DNA of 38,731 bases from Acidimicrobiia bacterium (GTDB lineage Bacteria; Actinomycetota; Acidimicrobiia; Acidimicrobiales; Bin134), in NCBI GenBank assembly GCA_009842675.1, contig VYEX01000068.1, positions 1-38,731 on the forward strand, in the 5' to 3' direction. Under the pieces are notes generated by a model. That model did no database searches and had not been told where the DNA came from. It saw nothing but the letters and a program-made list of their open reading frames with translations. Positions 1-7,713 of this stretch are shown in pieces. The first letter of the stretch is position 1. The number at the start of each line of letters is the position of its first letter. Position numbers and translations under genes: made by a program.

Positions 1-1
1 C

Positions 2-91
2 CCATCACTCCCCGGACGCGGCTACCTCATCCAAAACGGCCAACCCTCCATTATCCAGATCGCCGATGTATTCGCCGGGGAGGAGCGCTAG
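2..91 (+). CDS. C-terminal fragment, possible FtsK/SpoIIIE-like ATPase (5' end outside window)
   Basis: An open frame enters from the left edge and stops at TAG 89-91. The visible 29 residues include LPGRGYL, then a short turn and an IIQIADV strand. The order PGRG, hydrophobic strand, turn, (V/I)Q(V/I)A resembles the extreme C-terminus of FtsK/SpoIIIE-type ATPase domains in actinobacterial secretion or FHA-fused proteins. That assignment is recall-based inference from a very short fragment. The stop overlaps the stop of the convergent lysA gene by two bases, which supports a real gene end here. Any other family ending in a short beta-hairpin remains possible. Confidence 0.4.
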   Translation, partial: PSLPGRGYLIQNGQPSIIQIADVFAGEER

Positions 92-1356
92 ACGTCGTTG
101 CGGAGGAGGTCTTCGTAGGTCTCGCGGCGGACGACTAGGCGGGCGTCGCCGTCGCGGGCAAACACAACGGCGGGGCGGAGGACCTTGTTGTAGTTGGAGC
201 CCATGGAGTGGCCGTAGGCACCGGTCACCGGGGTGGCCAGGATGTCGCCCACCGCGATGTCGCTGGGCACCCGGCCGTCACGCACCAACAGGTCGCCCGA
301 CTCGCAGTGCTTGCCCACCACTCGCACCGTCTGGTCGCGGTCGCGGTTGGCGGCCCGGGTAAGAAACGTCTCGTAGCCGCTGTCGTAGAGCACCGGACGG
401 GGGTTGTCGCTCATCCCTCCGTCAACCGAAACGTAGGTTCGAATGCCGGGCAGCTCCTTGATGGTTCCCACCTCATAGAGGGTGATTGCGGCCGCCGCTA
501 CCAGGGCTCGACCCGGCTCCACGCTCACCGGGGCGGTGAAGCCAGCTGACGCACAGGCCTCGCCAATGGCCGCCGCCCACTCGGCGATGGTGGGGGCCGA
601 TTCGCCCTCTACATAGGCCACGCCCAAGCCGCCGCCCAGCGACAGCTCAGGCAGCCCGTAAGGCTGGGCGAAACCGGCGATTACCTCTACCGCCCGCTGG
701 AAGGAGCGCAGCTCGAACACCTGGCTGCCGATGTGGGCGTGCAATCCCACGAGCTCCACTGAGTCGGCTTCTCGGGCTCGACGGATGGCGGCATCGGCCA
801 ATCCGGTGGAGGCGGTGAATCCAAACTTGGTGTCGTCCACCCCCGTCGTCACGTACTCGTGGGTGTGGGCCTCCACTCCCGGTGTGATCCGCAGCAGCAC
901 CTGGGGGCAGACGCCGGTGGCGGCATGGAGCTCGTCGAGGCGGTCGAGCTCGTCAAAGGAATCCACCACGATGCGGCCCACCCCGGCCTCGACCGCAGCA
1001 GCGAGCTCGGCGGCCGACTTGTTGTTGCCGTGCATCACCAGCCGCTTGCCGGGCACACCCGCAGCTTGGGCGACATGCAGCTCTCCCCCGGTGGCCACGT
1101 CTAGATCGAGGCCTTCTTCGTGAACCAAGCGGGCCATGGCCAGGCACAGGAACGCCTTGGAGGCGTAGGCCACCGATCCGCCGAAGGCCGCCCGGGCTTG
1201 GCGGCACCGCTCCCGCATGTGGGCTTCGTCGTAGACAAACAGCGGCGTGCCGAATTCCTGGGCCAGCTCAAGCGCGTCGCACCCGGCGATAGACAGACGG
1301 CCGTCGTCGCCCACCGTGGCGTTGTCGGGCAGAAGGTAAGGGGGCAAAGCTGACAC
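88..1356 (-). CDS. lysA: Diaminopimelate decarboxylase
   Basis: This PLP enzyme decarboxylates meso-diaminopimelate to L-lysine, the last step of lysine synthesis, in the cytosol. The 422-residue length is normal. It is a fold-type III (alanine racemase-like) decarboxylase: YASKAF carries the Schiff-base lysine (K67), followed by HGNNKS (about 109), HAHIGSQ (about 206), the GGGLG phosphate loop (about 241), EPGR (280-283) and the CESGD segment with the active-site Cys (C351). The start is a GTG with a GGGGAG Shine-Dalgarno lying across the end of argS. lysA follows argS by 10 bp on the same strand, so the two form an operon. An argS-lysA order is familiar in actinobacteria. Nothing is missing. 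Confidence 0.97.
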   Translation of the reverse strand: MSALPPYLLPDNATVGDDGRLSIAGCDALELAQEFGTPLFVYDEAHMRERCRQARAAFGGSVAYASKAFLCLAMARLVHEEGLDLDVATGGELHVAQAAGVPGKRLVMHGNNKSAAELAAAVEAGVGRIVVDSFDELDRLDELHAATGVCPQVLLRITPGVEAHTHEYVTTGVDDTKFGFTASTGLADAAIRRAREADSVELVGLHAHIGSQVFELRSFQRAVEVIAGFAQPYGLPELSLGGGLGVAYVEGESAPTIAEWAAAIGEACASAGFTAPVSVEPGRALVAAAAITLYEVGTIKELPGIRTYVSVDGGMSDNPRPVLYDSGYETFLTRAANRDRDQTVRVVGKHCESGDLLVRDGRVPSDIAVGDILATPVTGAYGHSMGSNYNKVLRPAVVFARDGDARLVVRRETYEDLLRNDV

Positions 1357-1366
1357 AACTACTCCC

Positions 1367-2989
1367 CTACATGGACTCCGGCGCGCTCACGCCCAGGGTG
1401 CCGAGGCCGACGGCCAGGCCCACTCGGGCGGCGTCGATCAGCACGAGGCGGGCTTGGGTCAGCTCGGGGGCGATGCCGGTGCCCACCACGTAGCAGTCGT
1501 GGTAGAAGCTGTGGACCGCAGCAGCGAAGTCCCGCAGCCACGCGGTTACCCGATGCGGAGCCCGCTCTTCGGCTGCGGCCGCGATCACCTCGCCCAGGGT
1601 GGAGAGCTGGCGCATCATTTCCAGCTCACGCTCGTGGACCAGCACGCCCAGATCTACCTGGTCGACGCTCAGCCGCTCCACCCCGTCGGCTTGAGCCCGG
1701 GCTGCGATGGAGCACACCCGGGCGTGAGCCATCTGCACATAGAACACCGGATTTTCCATCACCTGAGCGGCCGCCTTGGCCAGGTCGAAAGTCGGGGCGG
1801 TGTCCATCGACTGGAGTAAGTAGGTAAACCGGGCGGCGTCGGCCCCCACCTCGTCGATCACCTCGCGCAGCTCGATGATGTCGCCGGTGCGCTTGGACAG
1901 CCGCACTTCTTCCCCCTCGCGTTCCAGCCGCACCAACTGCGTCACCACCACCTCCAGGCTGGCAGGGTCGTTGCCCAGTGCGGCCATGGCCGCCTTCATG
2001 CGGGCCACATACCCATGGTGGTCGGCCCCCCACACGTTGATGAGCAGGCCATCAGAGCCAGTCCGATCAAGCTTGTTGCGGTGATAGGCGATGTCGGGCA
2101 GCAGATAGGTGTACTCGCCATCGGACTTGATCAACACCCGGTCTTTGTCGTCGCCGTGGTCGCTGGAGCGCAGCCACAGAGCCCCCTCGGCCTCGTAAGA
2201 GGCTCTCGCGGCGTCAAGGGCGGCCAGCGCGGTGTCGATGACCCCCGAGTCCACCAGCGCCTGCTCGCTCGACCACGTGTCGAACGCCACCGCCATCGAG
2301 CCCAATACCTCCCGCTGATCGGCCAGCGCCCGCTCCCTCCCCCACTGGCGGGCATCGGCATCGGCCGGCATCTCCGAAGCCCATTCGGCGATGTACTGGC
2401 CGTTGTAGCCGTCCTCGGGCACGGGTTCCTGCGCCCGGATCGCGGCCAAAGAGGCACCGTACAGATCCATCTGCGTGCCCCGGTCGTTGATATAGAACTC
2501 CCGCTGAACGTCGTAACCACACCGCTCCAGCAGCCGGGCCACCGCGTCGCCGTAGGCCGCTCCCCGGCCGTGTCCGGCGTGAACCGGTCCGGTGGGGTTG
2601 GCGCTCACGAACTCCACGATCACCGTGCGGCCCTGGCCCAGGTTCTGTCGCCCGTAGTCCTCGGTGCCAGCCGCCACTGCGTCAGCCACCACGCTGTGCA
2701 GCCAACTCGGCGCCAGCTTGAAGTTGACGAAACCGGGGCCGGCCACGCTCACCTCGGCCACGTGCTCAGGCCGGTTCTCCTCCAGCCAAGCGGCTAGCTC
2801 TGCGGCCAGCTCCCGGGGATTGCGCCCGACGCCCTTGGCGATGGCCAGCGCGGCGTTGGACGACCAATCGCCGTGCTCACGCCGCGCCGGTCGCTCCAAC
2901 CCGACCTGGAAGTCGCCCGGCAGGGTGATCCCCGCGGCAGCGAGCGCGGCACGCAAGGCATCAGAAAGGGAGGTGCGGATGTCGGCCAT
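1367..2989 (-). CDS. argS: Arginyl-tRNA synthetase
   Basis: This class I aminoacyl-tRNA synthetase charges tRNA-Arg with arginine. The HIGH signature appears as HAGHGRGAAYGD after NPTGPV. The KMSKS-like loop is RLSKRTGDI. The DALR anticodon-binding domain shows YVQMAHARVCSI and the closing helices. An ATG at 3001 is also in frame. I prefer the ATG at 2989 (protein starts MADIRTSL), which gives 540 residues, because family members begin this way; neither site has a clear Shine-Dalgarno. A TACCAT hexamer ends 10 nt before 2989. The gene is divergent from tRNA-Arg(CCG), a substrate of the encoded enzyme, and is co-transcribed with lysA downstream. Confidence 0.96.
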   Translation of the reverse strand: MADIRTSLSDALRAALAAAGITLPGDFQVGLERPARREHGDWSSNAALAIAKGVGRNPRELAAELAAWLEENRPEHVAEVSVAGPGFVNFKLAPSWLHSVVADAVAAGTEDYGRQNLGQGRTVIVEFVSANPTGPVHAGHGRGAAYGDAVARLLERCGYDVQREFYINDRGTQMDLYGASLAAIRAQEPVPEDGYNGQYIAEWASEMPADADARQWGRERALADQREVLGSMAVAFDTWSSEQALVDSGVIDTALAALDAARASYEAEGALWLRSSDHGDDKDRVLIKSDGEYTYLLPDIAYHRNKLDRTGSDGLLINVWGADHHGYVARMKAAMAALGNDPASLEVVVTQLVRLEREGEEVRLSKRTGDIIELREVIDEVGADAARFTYLLQSMDTAPTFDLAKAAAQVMENPVFYVQMAHARVCSIAARAQADGVERLSVDQVDLGVLVHERELEMMRQLSTLGEVIAAAAEERAPHRVTAWLRDFAAAVHSFYHDCYVVGTGIAPELTQARLVLIDAARVGLAVGLGTLGVSAPESM

Positions 2990-3021
2990 GAACTGGCACA
3001 TGGTACCGGCGCCCTGCTGGG

Positions 3022-3027
3022 TATACT
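3022..3027 (+). promoter_or_regulatory. -10 element of the tRNA-Arg promoter
   Basis: TATACT ends 12 nt before the first base of the tRNA, a typical -10 position. The core GTATAC is palindromic, so the same bases read TATACC toward argS. I could not find a good -35 at 16-18 nt. Confidence 0.5.
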
Positions 3028-3039
3028 CACCCAGTTACT

Positions 3040-3115
3040 GCCCACGTAGCTCAGGGGATAGAGCACTTGCCTCCGGAGCAAGGGGTCGCAGGTTCGAATC
3101 CTGCCGTGGGCGCCA
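3040..3115 (+). tRNA. tRNA-Arg, anticodon CCG
   Basis: A 76-nt cloverleaf can be drawn by eye. The acceptor GCCCACG (3040-3046) pairs with CGTGGGC (3105-3111). The D arm is GCTC/GAGC. The anticodon stem CTTGC/GCAAG holds loop CTCCGGA, so the anticodon is CCG (reads CGG, Arg). The variable loop is GGGTC. The T arm GCAGG/CCTGC carries TTCGAAT. The discriminator is G and the CCA end is encoded. It is divergent from argS. Confidence 0.97.
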
Positions 3116-3127
3116 AAGCTGAGTGAA

Positions 3128-4549
3128 CTACTCGCCTGGTGAATCCTCGGTGCTGGGCTGGTCTAGCTGGTCGGCGATCTCCCGCAGTCGCTCGAGGGCG
3201 GACTCGTCGTCGAGTTCGCCGAGGTAGGCGGGCAGCTTGATGCCGACTTGGGCGGCCAGGTCGTGGATGGGCGGCAGGGAGCTGGCCAGGCCGGACAGGA
3301 AGTTGGCGGTGCTGTTGCCAGTCCTGCCGTCGCTGCCGCCGGAGTCCCACACCGTGACCTGGTCGATCTTCAGATTGGAGATGGCCTTTACCTGCTCCGC
3401 CACCAGGTTGGGCATCTGCTCGGCGACCAGCAATAGGGCAGCCAGCTGGGGATTGCCGCCGGCGTTGTTCACCAGCGCCCCCAAGCCCTCGGCCCGTCGG
3501 GTGAGCAGGGCCAGCAAGCCCAGCGCCTCGGCTTCCATGAGCAAGCGCTGACCGTCGGCCTCGCCTCCCTTCACCAGCCTGATGCGGTCGGCCTCGGCCT
3601 CAGCCAGCGTGCGGACCCGCTCGCGCTCCACCTCGGCGGGCACCACGATGTCGGCTTCTTGCGAGGCCTTGTCACGGGAAGCACGGGCCTGCTCGGCCTG
3701 TCCCTCAGCGGCAAACGACTCTTCGGCCGCACGAGCCTGGGTGACCCGCTCGGCGGTGACCGCGGCCCGCTCGGCCTCGGCCTCCTGCTGGCGGCGTGTG
3801 CTGTCGGAGTTGGCGATCACCACCTGCGATTCGTTCTCGCCCTCGGTGGCGGTGGCGTTTGCCTCAGCCACCCTGATGCGGCGCTCCCGTTGGGCCTCGG
3901 CCGCGCCGATATCGCCGTCGCGCTCTTGTTCGGCCACCTTGATCTTGGCCTCGTTGATGGCCCGGGCCGCGGCCTCGCGCCCCAGGGCGTCGATGTAGCC
4001 CGACTCGTCGGTCACGTCCTGGATGTTGACGTTGATGAGGCGCAGCCCCACTTTGCGCAGCTCGATTTCCAGCGACTCGGTGATGTTGGTGATCAGCTTC
4101 TCGCGGTCGGCGTTGATCTCCTCAATGGGCATGGTGGCGATGACCACCCGCATCTGGCCGAAGATGATGTCCCGCGCCAGGTTTTCTATCTCCGTCAGGC
4201 TCAGCCCCAACAGCCGCTCGGCCGCGTTCTGCATGACGCCGGGCTCGGTGGAGATTCCCACTGTGAACGTGGCCGGCGTGTTGACCCGGATGTTCTGCTG
4301 CGACAGGGCGCCTTGGAGCTTGATCTCGATAGGCAGCGGGGTGAGGTCCAAGAAGGCATATCCCTGTATGACGGGCCACACCAGGGCACCGCCGCCGTGG
4401 AGGCATCGGGCCGACTGGCCCTGTCCTCCCACTCGGCCGTAAATCACCAGCACGCGGTCGGAGGGGCAGCGCTTGTAGCGGGAAGATATCCACAGCAGCG
4501 CGATAAGAAGAATGACAATTAGGCCAGCAACAAGGGCTATGGCAGCCAT
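3128..4549 (-). CDS. Flotillin-like SPFH/band-7 membrane scaffold protein
   Basis: This is a 473-residue flotillin-family protein expected to anchor in the cytoplasmic membrane and organise lipid-ordered microdomains. Residues 2-20 form one N-terminal hydrophobic segment. An SPFH domain follows (about 40-200). Then comes a long Glu/Ala/Arg-rich coiled coil with repeated A-E-A blocks (about 200-330), as in flotillins, and a C-terminal region ending in an acidic tail. An AAAGGA Shine-Dalgarno sits about 7 nt before the ATG. The gene lies 32 bp downstream of an NfeD-like gene on the same strand, which matches the yuaF-floT pairing of Bacillus. The family call is firm; the cellular role in this lineage is inferred. 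Confidence 0.9.
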   Translation of the reverse strand: MAAIALVAGLIVILLIALLWISSRYKRCPSDRVLVIYGRVGGQGQSARCLHGGGALVWPVIQGYAFLDLTPLPIEIKLQGALSQQNIRVNTPATFTVGISTEPGVMQNAAERLLGLSLTEIENLARDIIFGQMRVVIATMPIEEINADREKLITNITESLEIELRKVGLRLINVNIQDVTDESGYIDALGREAAARAINEAKIKVAEQERDGDIGAAEAQRERRIRVAEANATATEGENESQVVIANSDSTRRQQEAEAERAAVTAERVTQARAAEESFAAEGQAEQARASRDKASQEADIVVPAEVERERVRTLAEAEADRIRLVKGGEADGQRLLMEAEALGLLALLTRRAEGLGALVNNAGGNPQLAALLLVAEQMPNLVAEQVKAISNLKIDQVTVWDSGGSDGRTGNSTANFLSGLASSLPPIHDLAAQVGIKLPAYLGELDDESALERLREIADQLDQPSTEDSPGE

Positions 4550-4581
4550 TAAAAGGTCCTTTCGGGTCTAAATCAGATGAG

Positions 4582-5136
4582 TTACAGGGGTTTGACGAGG
4601 ACGGTGGACTGATCCACCACAGAAACCACGGTGACGCGGGTCTGAGCCGGGAGGTCGCTGTCCGAGTTGGTATAGGCGTCGATCACTCGGAGCCGCCCCT
4701 GGATGAGTATTTCAACCTTGCCGGGCATGGAGCGGTTGGCTGGAATCGGCAGGTATACGGTGCCGATAATGCCCACCGCGCTCTGGTAGTCGATTGAGCC
4801 GCTCTCCTCCATTTGGGAGAACTTGCGCCACATGAAAGCCACGGCGATGAACACCGCAAGCCCCACCGCAATGGCCACGATCACCGAGACCGGGGTGGAG
4901 CTGTCCGCTTCCTTCATCAAAACGCCGGTCCAGCCGAAGGCGAAGAAAAACGCCGTCAGGCTGCGCAGGGACAGGAACCCCGTTCCCGCGCCCTCATCGT
5001 CAAGATCGATGTCGAGGTCGGAGCCGACGCCGAAGCCCAATAACAGGAGCTGGAGAATGAGGAAAACGCCGGCGATGACGCCGATCAGATAGAAGACCTG
5101 TAGGTCGCCGGTCAGGCCATCCCACCAGTCGCCCAT
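4582..5136 (-). CDS. NfeD-like membrane protein
   Basis: This 184-residue protein has three hydrophobic segments (about 14-36, 58-76 and 84-104), with an acidic DLDIDLDDEGAG loop between the first two. A soluble C-terminal part (about 110-184) is beta-rich, with the GxxGTVYLPI and GRLRVIDAY strands expected of the NfeD OB fold. Short NfeD proteins that lack the protease domain usually pair with flotillin or stomatin genes, and the flotillin gene follows here. A strong GGGAGG Shine-Dalgarno lies upstream of the ATG. The 208-bp gap before it is shared with the divergent FrhB-like gene. The molecular function is not established, but a partner role for the flotillin is likely. Confidence 0.85.
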   Translation of the reverse strand: MGDWWDGLTGDLQVFYLIGVIAGVFLILQLLLLGFGVGSDLDIDLDDEGAGTGFLSLRSLTAFFFAFGWTGVLMKEADSSTPVSVIVAIAVGLAVFIAVAFMWRKFSQMEESGSIDYQSAVGIIGTVYLPIPANRSMPGKVEILIQGRLRVIDAYTNSDSDLPAQTRVTVVSVVDQSTVLVKPL

Positions 5137-5180
5137 CTGTTGTTCCTCCCGTCTATCTCGTTATCTCGCAGTCCGAAGCG

Positions 5181-5204
5181 CAGTCTGGCGCTCAATCTGG
5201 CGCT
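5181..5204 (+). repeat. Two-copy 12-bp direct repeat in a divergent intergenic region
   Basis: CAGTCTGGCGCT is followed directly by CAATCTGGCGCT (one mismatch), between the divergent nfeD-like and FrhB-like genes. A shorter 8-bp tandem, TATCTCGT/TATCTCGC, lies just before it. This could be an operator or simply slippage. The rest of the 5137-5344 gap shows only the nfeD Shine-Dalgarno and no clear promoter. Confidence 0.5.
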
Positions 5205-5344
5205 GGCCTGCGGTTTGGGCCTCCTTAACGGCAATCCTACCGACTTTTCCGACCATTTCCTCCCGGCCCCTCCTCCATGGCCCCTTGCTGGGCAAATGCG
5301 TTTTGAATGACCAAATCACATGCTGGGCGTGGCAAAGTCTCTAG

Positions 5345-6475
5345 GTGGCTGAGGCCAAGGCTCGCTGGAAGCACCAGTGGAAGGAACTCTACGAGGAGGT
5401 CATCGACTCGGGGCTGTGCACGGGGTGCGCAGGCTGCGTGATCGCCTGCCCCCACGATGTGATCGGCTACAAGCACGAGCCCGGCCAGTACAAGCCCTTC
5501 CACCTGGAAGAGGAGCTGGGCCTGACCGACTGCATCCACGGCCAAAAGGGCTGTACTTCCTGCACCCGGGCCTGTCCCCGGTTCCGCACCTGGGAGGCCG
5601 AGGCCGACGAGCACCTGTTCGGGCGCATCCGCACCGAGGAAGAGGTCTCCGGCATCTACAGCGACATCCTGCTGGTGCGGGCCAGCGACGACTACGTGTA
5701 CGAGGTGGGCCAAGACGGCGGGCTGGTGTCGGCCATCTTGATCTGGTGCCTGGAGAACGACGTCGTCGACGGCGCCCTCACCTCATTCCTGGAGGGCGGC
5801 GACACCGACGGCTGGAAGGCCGTGCCGGGCCTGGCCGTCAACCGAGAAGAGGTGCTGCGGGGCGCGGGCAGCCGCTACACGTACTCGGCCAACCCCCTGG
5901 CCTACCGGGAGGCCAAGGAGCGAGGGCTGGAGAGCCTGGCCCTGGTAGGCATGAGCTGTCAGACCTCCATCGGACCGGTGATGTGGAACCGCAAGGTGGG
6001 CAAGGTGGGCCGTCCCATCAAGCTGAACATCGGGCTGCTGTGCTCCAAGAGCTTCGACGACTCCATGTTCGAGGAGCTGTTCTGGGTCAAGTACGGGCTG
6101 CCCACCGATCAGATCGCCAAGATGAACATCAAGGGCGTGTTCCAGGTGTGGATGAAGAACGGCGACTACCACGAGATCAATCTCAAGGAGTGCCACGCCT
6201 GGACCCGGGAGGGCTGCAACCTCTGCCCTGATTTCGCCGCCGAGCACGCCGACATCTCAACCGGGGGCATCGGAGATCTCTCCGACTGGACCCTCACCGT
6301 GGTCCGCACCGAACTGGGGCGAGCCGTTATCAACGCCATGCTGGACGACGGGGTTATCCAGGCCCGTCCCGGCGACGACGACCCGGGCGCGGTGGCCCTG
6401 ATGCACAAGCTGGCCGCCAAGAGCCGCCAGCGCTGGCCCGAGTGGGCCGAGAGCGCGGTCCGAGTAGGGGTCTGA
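5345..6475 (+). CDS. Coenzyme F420 hydrogenase/dehydrogenase beta-subunit (FrhB) family protein
   Basis: This 376-residue protein is of the FrhB/FdhB/FpoF family, whose members bind FAD and Fe-S clusters and exchange electrons with F420 or another carrier. The N-terminus carries a ferredoxin-like cluster motif CTGCAGCVIACP (about residues 20-31). A second Cys set, C-x6-C-x2-C-x3-CP, lies at about 60-75. The FrhB core follows with GGLVSAIL (about 120), GMSCQTS (about 202), a GLLCS segment and CNLCPD near residue 290. The start is GTG; a TTG-led or ATG start is not available nearby. No hydrogenase or dehydrogenase partner subunits are adjacent, so this is an orphan oxidoreductase. Actinobacteria make F420, but the real substrate cannot be told from sequence. 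Confidence 0.88.
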   Translation: MAEAKARWKHQWKELYEEVIDSGLCTGCAGCVIACPHDVIGYKHEPGQYKPFHLEEELGLTDCIHGQKGCTSCTRACPRFRTWEAEADEHLFGRIRTEEEVSGIYSDILLVRASDDYVYEVGQDGGLVSAILIWCLENDVVDGALTSFLEGGDTDGWKAVPGLAVNREEVLRGAGSRYTYSANPLAYREAKERGLESLALVGMSCQTSIGPVMWNRKVGKVGRPIKLNIGLLCSKSFDDSMFEELFWVKYGLPTDQIAKMNIKGVFQVWMKNGDYHEINLKECHAWTREGCNLCPDFAAEHADISTGGIGDLSDWTLTVVRTELGRAVINAMLDDGVIQARPGDDDPGAVALMHKLAAKSRQRWPEWAESAVRVGV

Positions 6476-6493
6476 GCCGGGTAGGGGTCTGAG
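6464..6493 (+). repeat. 13-bp direct repeat spanning a stop codon
   Basis: GTAGGGGTCTGAG occurs at 6464-6476 and again at 6481-6493, a 17-bp period. The first copy contains the last codons and TGA of the FrhB-like gene; the second lies just after it. It looks like a small tandem duplication of the gene end. Confidence 0.7.
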
Positions 6494-6510
6494 GGAAATT
6501 CTGCCCTCAG
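6489..6510. terminator. Possible bidirectional hairpin between convergent genes
   Basis: CTGAGGG (6489-6495) and CCCTCAG (6504-6510) form a perfect 7-bp stem with an 8-nt AT-rich loop, exactly between the convergent FrhB-like and lipoprotein genes. There is no T tract on either side, so it is a weak terminator candidate. Confidence 0.4.
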
Positions 6511-6517
6511 CGGGCTG

Positions 6518-6907
6518 CTAGCCCAGCCCCGATTCCTCCAGGATGCACTGGCGCATGATCTGGCTTACCTCTTCGGTCAAGTCGGCATTGATGTTGCTGC
6601 GCAGATCGTCGTCAAGCTCTTTGAACTGCTCGAAGGTCAAGCTGTCCCTGATCCTGTCGAAGCCGCACTTGCACACATCGTCCAAATTCGCTTGAACCTG
6701 CTGGTCCAGATCGTCTTTGCCAGCCTCCCTGCATCCATCGCGGAAGTTCCGCTCGGGCTGGCCCACGTTGGGCTCGCATTCCTCACTGCCGCCGGGGCAG
6801 TACTCGTCGGCATTGTCGTCCCACGAGGTGGGCGCGCCGGAGCTGCCGCAGGCGGCTGCAACCAGAATCAGCGCAGCCACAATCGCCAGCAAGCGGGTCT
6901 TCGTCAC
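6518..6907 (-). CDS. Small Cys-rich putative lipoprotein
   Basis: This 129-residue secreted protein of unknown function starts with a basic n-region (TKTR), a hydrophobic stretch (residues 6-18) and VAAAC, giving a lipobox-like site with Cys20 as the lipidated residue. The mature part is acidic and has six further cysteines (positions 37, 44, 59, 79, 81 and 121), which suggests disulfides. Conserved-looking helices occupy 85-125. The GTG at 6907 was chosen because it puts the basic residues at the very N-terminus; an ATG at 6949 would add 14 residues before the signal. A GATACC hexamer 9 nt upstream weakly supports a leaderless GTG. The domain resembles nothing I can name. Confidence 0.75.
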   Translation of the reverse strand: MTKTRLLAIVAALILVAAACGSSGAPTSWDDNADEYCPGGSEECEPNVGQPERNFRDGCREAGKDDLDQQVQANLDDVCKCGFDRIRDSLTFEQFKELDDDLRSNINADLTEEVSQIMRQCILEESGLG

Positions 6908-6957
6908 GGGCCCAACGGTATCGCCCGATCCGTCGAAGTCGCGAACCATTGCCGGGG

Positions 6958-7635
6958 CTACACCGCGTCGGCCAGCGCCATGGCCCGGGCGAACACCCCG
7001 TCGAGCATGTCCTCGGTAAGCCGGCCGGTGAAGGTGTTCTGCTGGCTCACGTGATACGAGCACACCACCGTCTGCCCGCCAGGAGCGGGCGCCTCCAAGC
7101 CGTGGGCGAACTTGGGCCGGGGCCGCACCCCCAGCTCGGCGGCCACCGCCCCGTAGCCGATGGCCCCCAGGGCCACGAACACCCGGGCCCGACTCAACAG
7201 CTCCAGCTCCCTCACCAGGAACGGTCGACAGGCGTCCCGCTCGGCGGGGGTGGGCTTGTTCTGAGGCGGTGCGCAGCGCACCGGGGCGGTGATGTACACG
7301 TCGCTCAGCTCCAGTCCGTCGTCGCGGTCGGTGGAGTCGGGCTGGTTGGCCAGCCCCATCCGGTGCAGCGATGCGTACAGGAAGTCCCCCGACCGGTCGC
7401 CGGTGAACATACGCCCGGTGCGGTTGGCGCCGTGGGCCGCCGGCGCCAGGCCCACCACCACGATGCGGGCCGAGGGGTCGCCAAAGCCCGGCACCGGCCG
7501 GCCCCAATAGGTCCAGTCCCGATAGGCGGCCCGCTTCACCGCAGCCACCTCCTCGCGCCAGGCCACCAGCCGGGGGCAGGCCCGACAGGCGGTAACATCG
7601 GCGGCCAGTTCGTCGAATGTGTCTGCTGAGCCCAC
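6958..7635 (-). CDS. Family 5 (UdgB-type) uracil-DNA glycosylase, Fe-S
   Basis: This DNA-repair enzyme removes uracil and related deaminated bases. Motif 1 reads GLAPAAHGANRTGRMFTGD: it lacks the usual acidic catalytic residue after GLAP, as known for family 5 (UdgB), unlike family 4 (GExPG). Motif 3 is HVSQQNTFTGRL. A CRACPRL pair near the N-terminus and two later cysteines (CAPPQNK...DAC) fit the 4Fe-4S cluster of families 4 and 5. A TTG at 7656 would add seven residues. I prefer the GTG at 7635, because a TATCTT -10-like hexamer (7643-7648) sits inside that extension, 7 nt before the GTG. It is divergent from the histidine phosphatase gene. Confidence 0.88.
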   Translation of the reverse strand: MGSADTFDELAADVTACRACPRLVAWREEVAAVKRAAYRDWTYWGRPVPGFGDPSARIVVVGLAPAAHGANRTGRMFTGDRSGDFLYASLHRMGLANQPDSTDRDDGLELSDVYITAPVRCAPPQNKPTPAERDACRPFLVRELELLSRARVFVALGAIGYGAVAAELGVRPRPKFAHGLEAPAPGGQTVVCSYHVSQQNTFTGRLTEDMLDGVFARAMALADAV

Positions 7636-7642
7636 TACCGCC

Positions 7643-7648
7643 AAGATA
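7643..7648 (-). promoter_or_regulatory. -10-like element before the UDG gene
   Basis: TATCTT on the minus strand ends 7 nt before GTG 7635, with no Shine-Dalgarno between them. A perfect TTGACA lies upstream (7661-7666), but only 12 nt away, which is too close for a standard -35. Confidence 0.35.
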
Positions 7649-7713
7649 GAAGACAATGGCTGTCAAGAATTGTTCAGAGGCAGCCACTCCCAGAGGCAGA
7701 TTCCATAGAGCAA

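Noticed and set aside
7661..7666. Perfect TTGACA before the UDG gene as a -35
   Set aside because: The nearest -10-like hexamer is only 12 nt away and nothing suitable lies at 16-18 nt on that strand.
6908..7687. Upstream extension of the small lipoprotein frame across the UDG gene
   Set aside because: It runs out of phase through the UDG coding region and would bury the lipoprotein signal peptide in the middle of a protein.
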